This document shows positions 10,023-20,650 of a stretch of 64,000 nt of DNA, in pieces; within the stretch, counting starts at the first letter, position 1; each line of letters opens with the position of its first letter. The notes below the pieces were generated by a model, which saw only the letters and a program-made list of their open reading frames with translations, did not search any database and was not told the origin of the DNA. A program made the position numbers and the translations under genes. This DNA is from Cercis canadensis (Eukaryota; Streptophyta; Magnoliopsida; Fabales; Fabaceae). The DNA is taken from assembly GCA_003255065.1 (NCBI GenBank), contig QAOA01007603.1:212587-276586 (forward strand). The letters run 5' to 3'.

Positions 10023-11597
10023 GGAAGCATATAAATTCCTATAATAATGGAACTACAAGTTCTCATCATATGATTCTATTAGCAATAAATTTACATAAAC
10101 ACACATGACTATTAGAGCAGGAATGTGTATTCAATGGCAAAATGCACATCTCAAGTCTTGGGGCTCACAAGCTTAACAAGAAAAGGCATCGATAAGAAAG
10201 TGCATGATCAGCATAATCTAAACTATTTTCCAGCTACCCCCCCTTTTTTTGTGTGTGTATAGCTGTTGAAAGCATTAAGTTTTGAGTCTTCCGTGTAAGT
10301 AGCAATCTTCAACATTAACAACAGTTAAAGGAAAAGAATGAGGCAGCTGCATCTTAAATATAAAAAAGGTCAAAGCTGATGGGAACAAGATTATCACCTT
10401 TAATTAGTATCATATACTTTCAACTTTCTAATGAGTTGGAGTTCTTCTGGTAAGCACAACAAAGAAGCTTAACTGGTTAGCATTGTTATGTTAATCTCAG
10501 TTTAATTAGTAACATATTTCATTTTTGTTTTCAGGTACTTTGTTTTTGTATGTCGCTGCTTCCCTCTTAAGTATTCTATTTCTAGCAAAGTTAGTCCCAG
10601 AAACCAAAGGAAAAATACTAGAAGAAATTCAGGAATGCATCAATTCATAGATAGGAAAATGACTCGAAAGATTACATGGATAAATTCTCAACATGTCTCC
10701 AAGTGATGGTGGAAGTTTCAAACCAAAGACATAGGAGCATGTCCCCATCCAATGATCAACATCAAGTATCACATTCTTTGAGCTCCATTTGAAATGAAGG
10801 GATAGCAGCACCAAGGAAGGCATAGAATACCAGAATATAGCTATAGATGAGTTGAATTGGTGTAATACAAACTAGTTGATATGTGTTCATTGTATTATTA
10901 ATTAATACAATTTTCTATTTTTACAATTTGCAAGTCAACAGTGCCTATGTCTTTTTTGCTTTATTTTTTTTTTTAAAAAAAAGTGTTAATTGACACAAGC
11001 TTCCTGCTTAAGTTTGGATGAAAATTGGGAGAATCAGATAGAAGTATTGAGGTTAACTTTGTTTCTCAAATTGGGAGAACAGAAGCTTCTTTCTAGGAGA
11101 AAAGCTGGTCCAATGGGAGATTCCATCTGATTAGGTGTGTGATTCTAGACATATAACATTTGATTGGAAGCATATAAATTCCTGTAAGAATGGAACTACA
11201 AGTTCTCATCACATGATTCTATTAGCAATAAATTTACATGAACACGCAGATGACTATCAAAGCAGGAATGTATATTCAATGACAAAATACCCATCTCAAG
11301 TCCTGGGGCTCATAAGCTTAACAAGAAAAGGCAAATAAGAAAGTGCATGATCAGCATAATCTAAACTATTTTCCAACTAAGGAATTGAAGGACACAGCAC
11401 AATACAACATCCCCCCCCCCCCCAACCCCCCCTTCTTTTTGCGCATAGCCATTGAAACCATTAAGTTGTGAGTGTTATGAAGGTCTTCCGTGTAATTAGC
11501 AATCTTCAACATTAACAAGAATTAAAGGAAAAGAATGAGGCAGCTGCATCTTCAATATAAATAATGTCAAAGCTGATGGTAACAAGATTATCACCTT
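10023..11597. repeat. Direct duplication, copies at 10023-10400 and 11165-11597
   Basis: Both copies contain TGGAACTACAAGTTCTCATC, GCATGATCAGCATAATCTAA, AATCTTCAACATTAACAA and AATGAGGCAGCTGCATCTT in the same order, about 1.14 kb apart. Copy 2 has an extra segment with a C-run (11411-11424), and only copy 2 is followed by the exon-like piece at 11595-11644. It looks like an intron duplication within the captured gene region. Confidence 0.85.
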
Positions 11598-11644
11598 ACG
11601 AATGGACTTTTGGGCACTCAAGGAAATAACAGCATCTTTAACCT
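11595..11644 (-). pseudogene. Captured internal exon of an unidentified gene
   Basis: Fifty bases between an acceptor (CTTCTTAATGCAG) and a donor (GTGATAATC) on the minus strand. After two leading bases it reads VKDAVISLSAQKSIRK without a stop. The phase (two bases carried in) matches the two bases left over from the first-exon-like piece at 12362-12405. The parent gene is not recognised. Confidence 0.45.
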
Positions 11645-12361
11645 CTGCATTAAGAAGGAAAAAAAGTGAAAATGTGGACAGGTTGACATGTAACATATCA
11701 TTTTTTTTTAACTATGTTGTATGAAAAAATAGAAAATTTAATAACTTATTGTGAAGAATCGCAAAGACAAAAAAGTCCAAAACACAAACAGTTGACAGAA
11801 ACTTGCTATAAGCATCTTAAGGGGATTATGAAACCTACGCTAGAATATGCAACCACACAATCTAGAAGACAAAAAGAACATTTCAGTTAATTTCACTATG
11901 TGCATAAAAAGCCAAAAGCAATTTTGGTACAGAAAAACGACTCAGCTAGAGACTAATTTTATTTCCTTCAATTATCTGCGGCAATTATTATTCAAAGCTA
12001 CAGGAATTCAATCACAACTTACTGGCATAAAATTTGAGGTTCTTTTCAAATTTGCGGTTGGATTTTGATCATGGTCTGCATTCATAAGAAATAGCAACAA
12101 TTGAAAGCCGAATTTGAACTCATATCATAATTAAAACTTCAATTTCCAGAAGTAAAACATAGTAGCTATGGAAGTCCCTTACCTTGTACTTGTCTGCCCA
12201 TCACTGAAAATACTAACCCTCTGGCCAAACAAGGTTTAATAGTAGCTTCAAGTTTAGGGTTGCAGAAGAGGGATACTTACAGAGAAGAACAAAACTCGAC
12301 ACTGGTTCCACGGTGGTTCCAAGAGAAAGCAAATGAAACCGAAATTTGCAAAAACCCATAC

Positions 12362-12405
12362 CTGCTAGGCGCATCCGAAGCGACGAATGAAGATGGAGAA
12401 GCCAT
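12362..12405 (-). pseudogene. Captured first exon (start codon to donor) of an unidentified gene
   Basis: On the minus strand ATG at 12405 opens MASPSSFVASDAPS and reaches CAG|GTATGGG, a good splice donor, after 44 bases. It is a typical short plant first exon. Together with the pieces at 11595-11644 and 9257-9329 it suggests that an intron-containing gene was copied into the insertion at the DNA level. Confidence 0.45.
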
Positions 12406-12751
12406 GGACGAGTCTAAGAACGTAGATGGAAGAAATTGGTAGGAGATATAGAGCCTAGAGATGGTCGATGGCCTCAGAACGTGGATGGAAGAAATTTTAG
12501 GGAGATATAGAGTGAGGGAATGTTGAAGGTAGGAGACGAGGATATAATTATCACATAAATTTACAAAATAACTTGTTGGTCATCTCAAAATAATTTTTGC
12601 ACAAGGCTTTTTTAAAAAGCTTAAAAAAATAACTTCATCAAATAAATTAAAAATAACTTTTTAAGAGGTTATAAGTTATTTATATTAATTAATTTAAATA
12701 TTATTTTTTTTACATAAAAATATTTATATTAATAAAAAAATCTAATAAATT

Positions 12752-12878
12752 GTAAGTAGGCTTTAATACCTGTGAAAAGGAAAATATTTATAGAAGGATG
12801 GGCAGAGTTTGATAATTTGGGTGATTGAACTAAAATGGGCCAAGAGAGATTTTGGACCCTTAGTAATGGTTATAAACA
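12752..12878 (-). repeat. Right LTR, second part
   Basis: It resumes the left LTR at CTTTAATACC and runs through TTTGGGTGATTG, AAAATGGGCC and CCCTTAGTAATGG to a terminal AAACA at 12878, aligning with 5860-5974. Followed by TGATC, the probable target duplication. Confidence 0.8.
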
Positions 12879-13299
12879 TGATCAATGTCGTCTCTGGCCA
12901 AGTTGTTGAGTGAGAAATATTCAAATGTGCAATTTTTTTTCTTTTTATCCGTGGGATACAAAGCGGCTGCCAAAGGACTCCAACACAACGCACATACCCA
13001 TCCATTCGGGGTGGGCAAATTTTTTTTGAAGCAAAAGCTATCTAATGAATTATCTATGCAAAAATGATGTGATGCTGTTCCTTTGTTCTCTTTTTCTTTC
13101 TGTGACAGCACTCTAACTAAAACATAATTTTTTTTTTTTTTGCTAATGTAACTGAAACATTACCTATTACACATATCTCCTTGTAAAAAATAATATTTTA
13201 TCTATGACCGAAATAAAATAAGAAATCTCATTGGAAAAAACTCATCCAAAAAAAATAAAATTACGCCCACAAGATCAGGCCAAATGACTAGAATAATAA
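12879..13299. other. AT-rich spacer without a supported gene
   Basis: Flanking sequence between the LTR element and the next foldback. Short open frames on both strands have no recognisable content. A T-run is present at 13129-13141. Confidence 0.5.
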
Positions 13300-13545
13300 A
13301 ATTTAGACAACAAGACATTTAAATACAGATGTTTTGAAATTTATTGCCTGAATATCAATGTGTTTAATTTTTTAATATAAAGCTAAAAGTAGTCTAACTC
13401 AAAGCAGGAAGTAAATTAAGTAGCGACGTTAATAGGATGTCATACTACTTTTTGGTTTATATTAAAAAATTTAAAGCATTGATATTCAATAATATATTTC
13501 AAAACATAAATATTTTGATATTTTGTTATTTAAAAAATAACTATA
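13300..13545. mobile_element. MITE-like foldback
   Basis: Imperfect inverted repeat with arms ~85-95 bp (about 13308-13393 and 13443-13535) around a ~50 base centre. Matching blocks include GATGTTTTGAAAT, GAATATCAATG, AATTTTTTAATATAAA and AAAAGTAGT. Terminal duplication not resolved in the AT-rich flanks. Confidence 0.65.
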
Positions 13546-13710
13546 ATTTATGACCGAATATAAGTATCAATATATTTCATTTTCATCGCAAATAATTTAA
13601 AATTTTATTTTCATATTCCCATAGCTGAATTTAGACATGCAATAGGGTTTCAAGTTCCAGGCATAAATTCATTTAAGAAAGATCTTTTCGTCAACTAGCA
13701 CTGAAGGCTT

Positions 13711-13713
13711 AGG

Positions 13714-13759
<46 letters not shown>
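13711..13759. repeat. Long poly-T tract
   Basis: A homopolymer of T of more than 40 bases. It could be the reverse-strand A-tail of an old retroinsertion, but no retroelement body is recognisable next to it. Length is unreliable in assemblies. Confidence 0.8.
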
Positions 13760-13763
<4 letters not shown>

Positions 13764-14469
13764 GTGTATGAGATAACAAATGAAGAAAACTAAGGCCTAG
13801 CGAACAAAGTAGATACACTATTAGCAAACAAAACTAACTTAACAAACTCAGAAGGGCTGAGGAAGGTGCTAAAGTTTTTAGGACTATAAGTGCAGCCTGA
13901 GACTAAAGAATTATTAATTTATTGCCTTATATATCATTGAGAAATTTAATACAATGGGCAACATATATATATACACACACAAAATTCAAATTTTCAATGT
14001 TAACTAAAATTTGGCCCATGAAATATATTAATATTGCAGGAAAATGCTTGGATATTGCACAAATAATGTACAATAGAATTTGTACGTTTATTTGTTTTCA
14101 ACTTTTAGAACGACATATCTTGACTTTTATATTACATCCCCTTTTTAATATTAGAATTTTTAAATTTATATCAAATTATTATAATAAAAAAATATCATTA
14201 ATATTTTACAATCTTTTTAATATATTTATATAAATAGTTAGGGATTATAGATGTATTGTAGTAAATAATTATAATGCATTCTATATGAACAAAAAAGAAA
14301 GGTTCCAAAAGGATAGAAAAGTAGTCGTCTCAAACACAAGAAATGAAGAAGCTAATAGGAAAATGATATAAAACATAGATCCATAGGCTTTATAACTATG
14401 AGTAATTGCCAATGTTTCCGGGGGCGAAACCAAAAATATATATGCGAGGAGGCAAAACTATTGAGAAAT
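13760..14469. other. AT-rich spacer left of the MULE
   Basis: No gene, RNA or repeat that I can support. The 13922-14233 open frame is an AT-rich chance frame with many Ile/Phe/Asn codons and no motif. Confidence 0.5.
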
Positions 14470-14478
14470 AGGCAACTC
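14470..14478. repeat. MULE target-site duplication, left (AGGCAACTC)
   Basis: Nine bases directly outside the left TIR; 8/9 identical to AAGCAACTC at 35048-35056 outside the right TIR. Confidence 0.85.
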
Positions 14479-14924
14479 GGCAATTTGACAGAAATGAGGT
14501 ATTTGGATAAATTATTTATACAAATGGGACATTATTGAAACTATTTACGTAAAAGGGACAATTTTGATTTTTTATTATTATTATCTGAAATTAGAGTGGA
14601 ACACGATTTTGCTGGTGTAAAACGTGTATAAACTAATCATGCTTTAGAGCAAATGTTCTTCATCGTGTGATCACTGTTCACTAAAGTTTCAGATGCAGTC
14701 ACACTTTAACCAAAACAATCATGGTTTACCAATATTAATCACGGCTTAGAAGAAGGGGTCACGGCTTTAAAAATTGAGTCACGATTTAGCTTGATGGAGG
14801 TCACAGTTTAGGACGAAAAGAGTCACATTTTGGCTTTACAATGAGTCACGTGTTTCCCTTTGAAGAGGTCACGGTTTTGCCTAAACCGTGACCTCAATCA
14901 ATGCCAAGCCGTGACTCCCTTTTT
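14479..14924 (+). repeat. MULE left terminal inverted repeat
   Basis: Matches the reverse complement of 34584-35047 over ~450 bases, including TGATCACTGTTCACT and GTTTCAGATGCAGTCAC. From ~14600 inward it is packed with GTCACGGTTTA-like motifs every 20-35 bases in one orientation (GTCACACTTTA, ATCACGGCTTA, GTCACGGCTTTA, GTCACGATTTA, GTCACAGTTTA, GTCACGGTTTTG), ending in an inverted copy. Such arrays are candidate transposase-binding sites. Confidence 0.9.
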
Positions 14925-15769
14925 GGAAAGCCCCACTTTCCCTTTCTTCTTCCTCCTTTCCCTTTCTTCCCCTCACTTTCACCTCCTCCTTCATCCGTCG
15001 GCGGCTCCATTTGCTTCGTTTCTTCTTCATGCTCTTGGCTCTTGTGGTCCCAAATTTGTTCAACTTTCAAGCATGTTTGAGATTTTGTGGTCCCATTATC
15101 CTGATTATTAGCTTCTGACTGTTTAATCTAAGTTTAATATGGCACAAAATCAATATATATTGTTTGGTCTTGTAGATTCAAGTGTGTTGACTGAGCAAGA
15201 ACAACATATTTCAACAGAGACGTGGAACAATGAAGTAAGCGTTATTTACTTTGAATTATGCTTAATGTATTAATTTTGTGTTAATTTTGCTTACTGTATT
15301 GACTGAGTTAGTGTTCATTTTATTAATTTATTTGAATTATGCTTAGTATGTTGAATTTGCTTTTTGTACTTAGTAGTATGCTTATTTTGTCTTAATTGCT
15401 TAATCTGTTTATTTGTTTGAATTCTGCTTAGTTTGTTGATTTTGCCTCTAGTACTTAGTTTGTATAATTGTTAAAATTTAGCACTTTTACTAAAATAAAG
15501 AAAAAGTTCAAAAAACCTATTGAACTATACACTGTGTACGCTTTACTCCCGAAGCTTTAAAAAAGTTAGGAAGAACTCCTTGAACTTTTAAAATGTGCAC
15601 TTTACCCCTACGACCCTAATATTTGTCCATTAATGTGCACATGATGTGATTAATTTGGGCCATTTTGCAATTTGATAGGGGTATAAATGAAAATAAGTTA
15701 AAAAATATGGTCAAAAAGTAATATTCAAAGAGTTTAGGGGTCAAATTATAATATTCAAATCTTTTTGCA

Positions 15770-16290
15770 TTAAGTTAGGATTTAGGGTTTAGGATATGAG
15801 TTTCAGAGTTTAGGGTTTCAGTAAGGGGTTTATGGTATGGGATTTAATGTTTATAGTTTAGGGTTTTGAGTTTATGATTTAAGGTTTTAGAATTGGGTAT
15901 GGGGTTTCAGATTTAAGGTTATGTTTAAGAATTTGGGTTTCAAGTTTAGGTTTAATTAGGGTTTAGGAGTGGGGTTTTGGGTTTACGGTTTTAGGTTTAA
16001 GATTTAAGGTTAGGGATTTAGGATTAAGGATTTAGGGTTAATGGTTTGAGATTTCATGTTTATGGTTTAGGGTTTTGATTTTAGGGTTTGAGTAAGCAAT
16101 CATGAGATTAAATGTTTACAATTTAGGGTTTCAAGCTGAGGGTTTAAGGTATTGAGTTTGGAATTTAAGGATTAGGGTTTAGGGTCTAGGGTTTCAAGTT
16201 TAAGGGTTGGGGTTTAGAATGGGGAATGAGATTTGGGTTTATAGTTTAAGATTTGAAAAAAAGGTTTCGGGTTTGAGGTTTTGGGTTTAT
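15770..16290 (+). repeat. Degenerate telomere-like TTTAGGGTTT repeats
   Basis: About 500 bases in the first intron of the PMD gene made of variants of TTTAGGGTTTAGG, TTTAAGGTTT and TTTTGGGTTT. Similar to plant telomere-type repeats (TTTAGGG) but heavily diverged and with drifting spacing, so simple-sequence expansion is as likely as a telomeric origin. Confidence 0.75.
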
Positions 16291-17887
16291 ATTTGTTAAA
16301 ATTTTGTTTAGTCTGTTTATTTGTTGTTAGGTAATTAGTATGTATATTTGTTAAAATTATAGTCACTAATTTTTTTTTAAAAATAATATGATTATTGCAA
16401 TAGAGAGACTTGTAAGAAGCCGTAACCGTATAGTTGAGCCACCAGATGACAGAATGATGCCTTATATTAAGCGGGTGGGTTTTGGAGGAGCTGCATTAGT
16501 GACCCCTCTGAAAGTAAATCGAGAGTTTTTGTCAGCCTTGGTTAAGCGATGGCGACCAGAAACACACATTTTCCATATGACAGGAGGCGAGTGCACAGTT
16601 ACTTTACAGGACAGAGATTTTGTTCGGGCTTCCTGTTGATAGGAACGTGGTCAGTGGTTGTAGTGAGCATGATTGGTCCAAGCTGACACGGGAGTTGCTA
16701 GGCATTGTGCCAAGTGAGGGTGATTTGGCTAGTGCCAAGGTGAGGATGACGTGACTGCATGACACATTTGCTGTATTGCCAGATGATGCTACCGATTTGG
16801 AGATACAGTATCATGTGAGAGCACATATATTGGCAATTATGTGCACCTGATGTACCTTAAGCTGTTAGAAGATTGGGATGTTGCGGGTCATTTGAGTTGG
16901 GGATCTGCAGTTCTGGCAAAGCTTTATAGGTCCTTTTGCAACCTTGCTATAGGCCGCACATTAGAGTTTACAGGCAGTTCATTCTTGCTAGAGGTGTGGG
17001 GTTATGAGAGATTTCCCACTCTTTCTCCAATACCTCCGCAGCAGGGTAGAAGAACCCGCGGACCACTTGCGTGCAGGTTAGTATCTAAGTTACTGTTAAT
17101 TTTATGTTAATTAAATTATATCGGCTGAGAATTAGTAGATCTCCTAAACGTGCATAAATTAGAATATACCTTTAATCTAGGTTCAAGCATTATTATTTAA
17201 AAAATGATGTATATTTTAATTTAAGTTTTTTTTATAATTACTTAAAGTGTAGGAAATTTTTAGTTAGTGGTTTCACTATTTTGTTATTTGTATATGTGTA
17301 GTACAAACTGTTATGTATATAAATGTAGTATGCTATAACTCAATTAATGAATATATTTTGATAATTTAAATGAATATATTAGGTGGAAACATCCTCTAAA
17401 TTATAGGGGCAGAGTTGCTAATAGAAGTTTATTGGGGTATCGATAATCTTTTGATCGTCTTCTAGATAATGAGGTAAGATAATTGATTATTTCTTCTAGT
17501 TACAATTGAGGTAATAATACACTTTTATATAATTAACTTAGGTACTATTTGTTGTAATTCACAAATTATTTGGCAGCCTTATTGCGGAGCTCTGCTCCCA
17601 CCTTACTGCCTGGCTGGCTGCAACATCTGGTTGGCGCGGGTCCCTTTAGTGTGCTTTAGCGTGGTGGAGATGCACTACCCGGACAGAGTGATATGCCAGT
17701 TTGGAGGTTGTCAGGATATTTCGGTTGCCTCTGGAGGGTATGGTGTGCAACTAGAGAGAATTACCTTGAGAGGCAACTATGACCGACTATGGACCCAGTA
17801 TCATGAGGCGTATTGCCAGGCATGGAGATTGCGACGCAATCACCTCGTGCCGTGTGATGGAGATATGGGCTTCACACCAGCTTACAT

Positions 17888-18412
17888 GCCTTGGTATCTA
17901 CAGATCACGCGGAGGTGGATGAGCCCGAATAACCTCATGCCCGCTGACCAGGTTTGTGAAATGGCTTTATAATCAATATTTTACGCATGTTTTTGAAATT
18001 AACATTAATTATATATGCTTAATTATTTACAGGCTGGGATAGCTGTTCCCCAACCCCAGTGTTCATCCATACAACATACTCCTTTGGTCCAGCCTCGTTT
18101 TGAGCATCCTCCATATCAACATTAGCATTACGAGGGCGCATCCACCTCCNGCCTTGGTATCTACAGATCACGCGGAGGTGGATGAGCCCGAATAACCTCA
18201 TGCCCGCTGACCAGGTTTGTGAAATGGCTTTATAATCAATATTTTACGCATGTTTTTGAAATTAACATTAATTATATATGCTTAATTATTTACAGGCTGG
18301 GATAGCTGTTCCCCAGCCCCAGTGTTCATCCATACAACATACTCCTTTGGTCCAGCCTCGTTTTGAGCAGCCTCCATATCAACATTAGCATTACGAGGGC
18401 GCATCCACCTCC
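17888..18412. repeat. 262 bp direct duplication flanking a single N (probable assembly overlap)
   Basis: 17888-18149 and 18151-18412 are both 262 bp and nearly identical, separated by N at 18150. It duplicates the exon 4 end, the intron and the exon 5 start of the PMD gene, so the gene model should be built on one copy. Confidence 0.87.
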
Positions 18413-19236
18413 TAACAGCCACCGTTTTCCCAGCAGACCTCACAGTTCCAGTGGATGCCAGGCTTTGAGCACCCCTCCCCCCCCAAATTTCAGCAGAGTT
18501 CGTGGTGGCAGCAAATGTCAGGCTTCCAACAGGCCCCTGCCTTCCAGGCGAGCTAGCCGTTTTAGCACATGCCACATTTCCAGGAGGGAGCACATTTGAG
18601 TCATCCATTGAGCGCAGAGCAGCATGCTGCATTCCACGCCAACCTCACACATTTGTTGTATTACTTTGGGTTTGTTGGTTCTAGTTTTGGAACGCAGCAT
18701 ACTCAGGGGACATCGATGGGATAGACTCAGGGTGATCCCATGGGTCAGGGTCTAGGGGATGGTATGGCACATGCTCAGTCTGAGGGTATGACACATCATC
18801 ATGATATAGTCAGGCCGTCACGACGGAGCCCGGTCTTACGCTCCATGTCCAGGGACCGTTCTCAAAACGTGGAAATACCTTCACCCCAGCATAACATGTT
18901 TGGTACTAACGATAGTATTCCCCAATCAACACTCAGCATAGATCTTGATCTCAATCTAGACCTGACGCTTGGGTCATCACGTGCTGGTTTAGGTGATGTG
19001 TATGTCGAGCCATTGGCTACCCCCATTGGTAGTCCTCATATTGATCGGGGACAGCTGGATACTGATCATACTGGATTCAGGTTAGATGATGTATATGATT
19101 ATCTTTTCACGGACGTCGATGATGTACCTCCTCAGCTGGATCCTCAGCCGCCTCCTCAACCTGGGCGTGGACGAGGGAGGCATGACAAACAACCTAGAAG
19201 ATGTCACACCGGCAGTAGATTTGGACATTAGTAGCA

Positions 19237-20275
19237 TCCTATTTTGTTGTACATTATAATCTGTAATTTGATTGTAGACCTTTATTTTTATATATTGTTA
19301 TCCCCATAATTTGTGAAATTAAAATAAGTTAAACCACAGCGCTATGAGTTAATTTACTTAATTAATACCTTTTGGCCTGTATGCATATTTGGACATGGTA
19401 TTGCGTTTTCACCATTTGTCATGCATGCATGTAAGTTTGTGCGTATTTTTTTAAATACATAGTCATTAAAAGAAAATGAGATTTCAATATGCAGAGCTTA
19501 ATGTCCAACAACATCATCACCGTTTTACCCTTATGGAAAACAGTGATTATGTTGTTGGACATTAAGCTTTGCAAAAATCTTGAATGGGAGTATATCAATT
19601 TCAAATCTATTTGAACAAACAGAACAACAAATATGTTGAATCATGTTAGTTTCATAAGAAAGAAAATACCTTTCTAATGAAAATGTCATTTATGATGTGT
19701 TGTTCGTTCAAATGGATTCGAAATTCGTAAATGCGTCTAATATATTTCAATGAGGGGTAATTTATTTATTTCAACGACATTGGCTAGACATTTCCTATTG
19801 TGAAAGGTTTGGTGAAACCTGAAAATGCCGCTAACATTTCCTACTCATTTCCTCTGGTCTAGAGTCGTAACCCAAAATTTGATAAATTTGATGCTGCTTT
19901 ACAATGACGTGTTCTAACAATAGTAGCAGTAATAACAGTAAAAAGGGTTGAACTCATAGGTGCTTCAATTCCAAGAAAAAGGGGCTAAGTGAATGACCAT
20001 TTTCTTGGAATTGAAGGACCTATGAGATCAAGTATTTTACTGTTATTATTGCTACTATTGCCAGAACCCTCCATCGTGAACCAGCATCAAATTCACTGTC
20101 ACGACTCCAGAATAGAGCAAGTGAGTAGCAACGGTTAGTGGTTTTTCAAGTTCTACCAAACATTTCTGAGTCCTTGTTGTGGACAAAGGTTATGATGGAG
20201 ATAACAATCTGTTAAAATAAAGGTCCACAAAATAACTACATATTATAATGTACAACCACAAAATAGGCCAAAACA
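19237..20275. repeat. Long foldback between the convergent MULE genes
   Basis: The stretch right after the PMD stop (19237-19316: CCTATTTTGTTGTACATTA, GACCTTTATTTT, TTGTTATCCCCAT) is repeated in inverse orientation at 20191-20275, right after the stop of the minus-strand ORF. A second pair, 19806-19979 against 20000-20170, forms a ~175 bp arm hairpin with a ~20 base loop (AATTCCAAGAAAA / TTTTCTTGGAATT at the apex). The left side contains an extra ~480 bases with its own hairpins: 19491-19514 with 19549-19572 (one mismatch in 24), and 19587-19625 with 19689-19730. The two converging genes therefore share homologous, inverted 3' ends. Confidence 0.85.
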
Positions 20276-20278
20276 AAT

Positions 20279-20650
20279 TTAGGCGGGATCTAATCGAACA
20301 TTAAAAAGTATGTCTAAATTGAAATGATGATGATTTTGATGACCTATTAGTGTGACTTCATCTTTCCAAAGCACCCAACTACCTCCAGTGAAACCATTAC
20401 ATCGAGTTGTGATAATGTTATTGAAACCAATAGACTGTCCGATGCGGGATTGCATGCAGTCGTTACCCTCATAACGAGTCTCCGTCAAAATTAAAACACT
20501 AATTCCATGTCGACAACATAGCATGCGTGCAATGTCTTGGAAGTTTGGATATGTTACACCTCTACAATTCCATATTGCGATGATGGTGTTGACATGTGTC
20601 GGATAAAATTCATGACGTCGTAGATCAATAGGTAATGGCTCCAAATACAA
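20279..20650 (-). pseudogene. Endonuclease/exonuclease/phosphatase-like ORF inside the MULE
   Basis: A 123-residue minus-strand frame. IIAIWNCRG, SVLILTETRY and GFTGGSWVLWKDEV match the N-terminal half of LINE-type endonuclease domains (Asn of WNCRG, Glu of TETR). The second half, with the GDFN and SDH motifs, is missing, so it cannot be an active nuclease. It ends exactly where the foldback begins. It may be a LINE fragment captured by the MULE and used as the 3' end of a longer minus-strand gene. Confidence 0.6.

Larger units (their letters stand above)
8346..12751. mobile_element. ~4.4 kb unclassified insertion within the LTR, carrying gene fragments
   Basis: The LTR stops after AAGAGTCAAAAGTC and resumes at CTTTAATACC near 12754, so everything between is a later insertion. 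The left end (CCTTGTTTGGGTAAACAG, then many AAGCGCTTAT-type palindromes to ~8600) resembles termini of plant non-autonomous DNA transposons. The right end is AT-rich with AAGTTATTT motifs but I cannot show a clean inverted match, and no certain target duplication is visible. The interior contains exon-like pieces in minus orientation and a direct duplication. Class is unresolved (Pack-type DNA element or Helitron are options). Confidence 0.6.
5633..12878 (-). mobile_element. Non-autonomous LTR retrotransposon, right LTR split by an insertion
   Basis: Bases 5633-5974 and the sum of 8177-~8345 plus ~12752-12878 are copies of the same LTR. Read on the minus strand, the LTR starts TGTCTATA next to a polypurine tract (plus 5975-5986) and ends just before a primer-binding-site-like TTTGGCACCATATGTGGGA at 8158-8176. 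Flanks are TGATT (5628-5632) and TGATC (12879-12883), a plausible 4/5 diverged target duplication. Inside are tandem repeats and a short gag-like ORF, but no polymerase. It starts only ~11 bases after the LINE poly-A. Confidence 0.75.
15139..19231 (+). pseudogene. Plant mobile domain (PMD) protein gene carried by the MULE
   Basis: Plant mobile domain proteins (relatives of MAIN/MAIL1 and the 'PP7 long form' group) occur as host genes and as cargo of transposons. Exon 1 (15139-15234) opens MAQNQYILFGLVDSSVLTEQ and ends at donor GTAAGC. Exon 2 (from ~16390 to 17076) holds HIFHMTGGECTVTLQD, then after a frameshift QYHVRAHILAIM and YLKLLEDWDVAGHLSWGSAV, and YERFPTL. Exon 3 is 17383-17473; exon 4 (17577-17951) has LPPYCLAG, ARVPLVCFSVVEMHYPDRV and FGGCQDI, the conserved C-terminal PMD block. 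The last exon starts at 18296 (also at 18033 in the duplicated copy) and ends in a Pro-rich tail before TAG/TAA at 19229-19231, including LDLNLDLTLG. Frameshifts near 16640 and 16830 and stops in exons 3 and 5 suggest decay. Confidence 0.82.

Noticed and set aside
10629-10823. Minus-strand frame with NVILDVDHWMGTC as a further captured exon
   Set aside because: No convincing splice sites, phase or recognised family; kept out of the exon list.
11411-11424. Poly-C run as a regulatory or structural element
   Set aside because: It is in an intron-like repeat copy and probably simple-sequence noise.
14860-15111. 83-residue frame at the MULE left end
   Set aside because: It lies across the TIR and a pyrimidine-rich leader just upstream of the PMD start; no motif.
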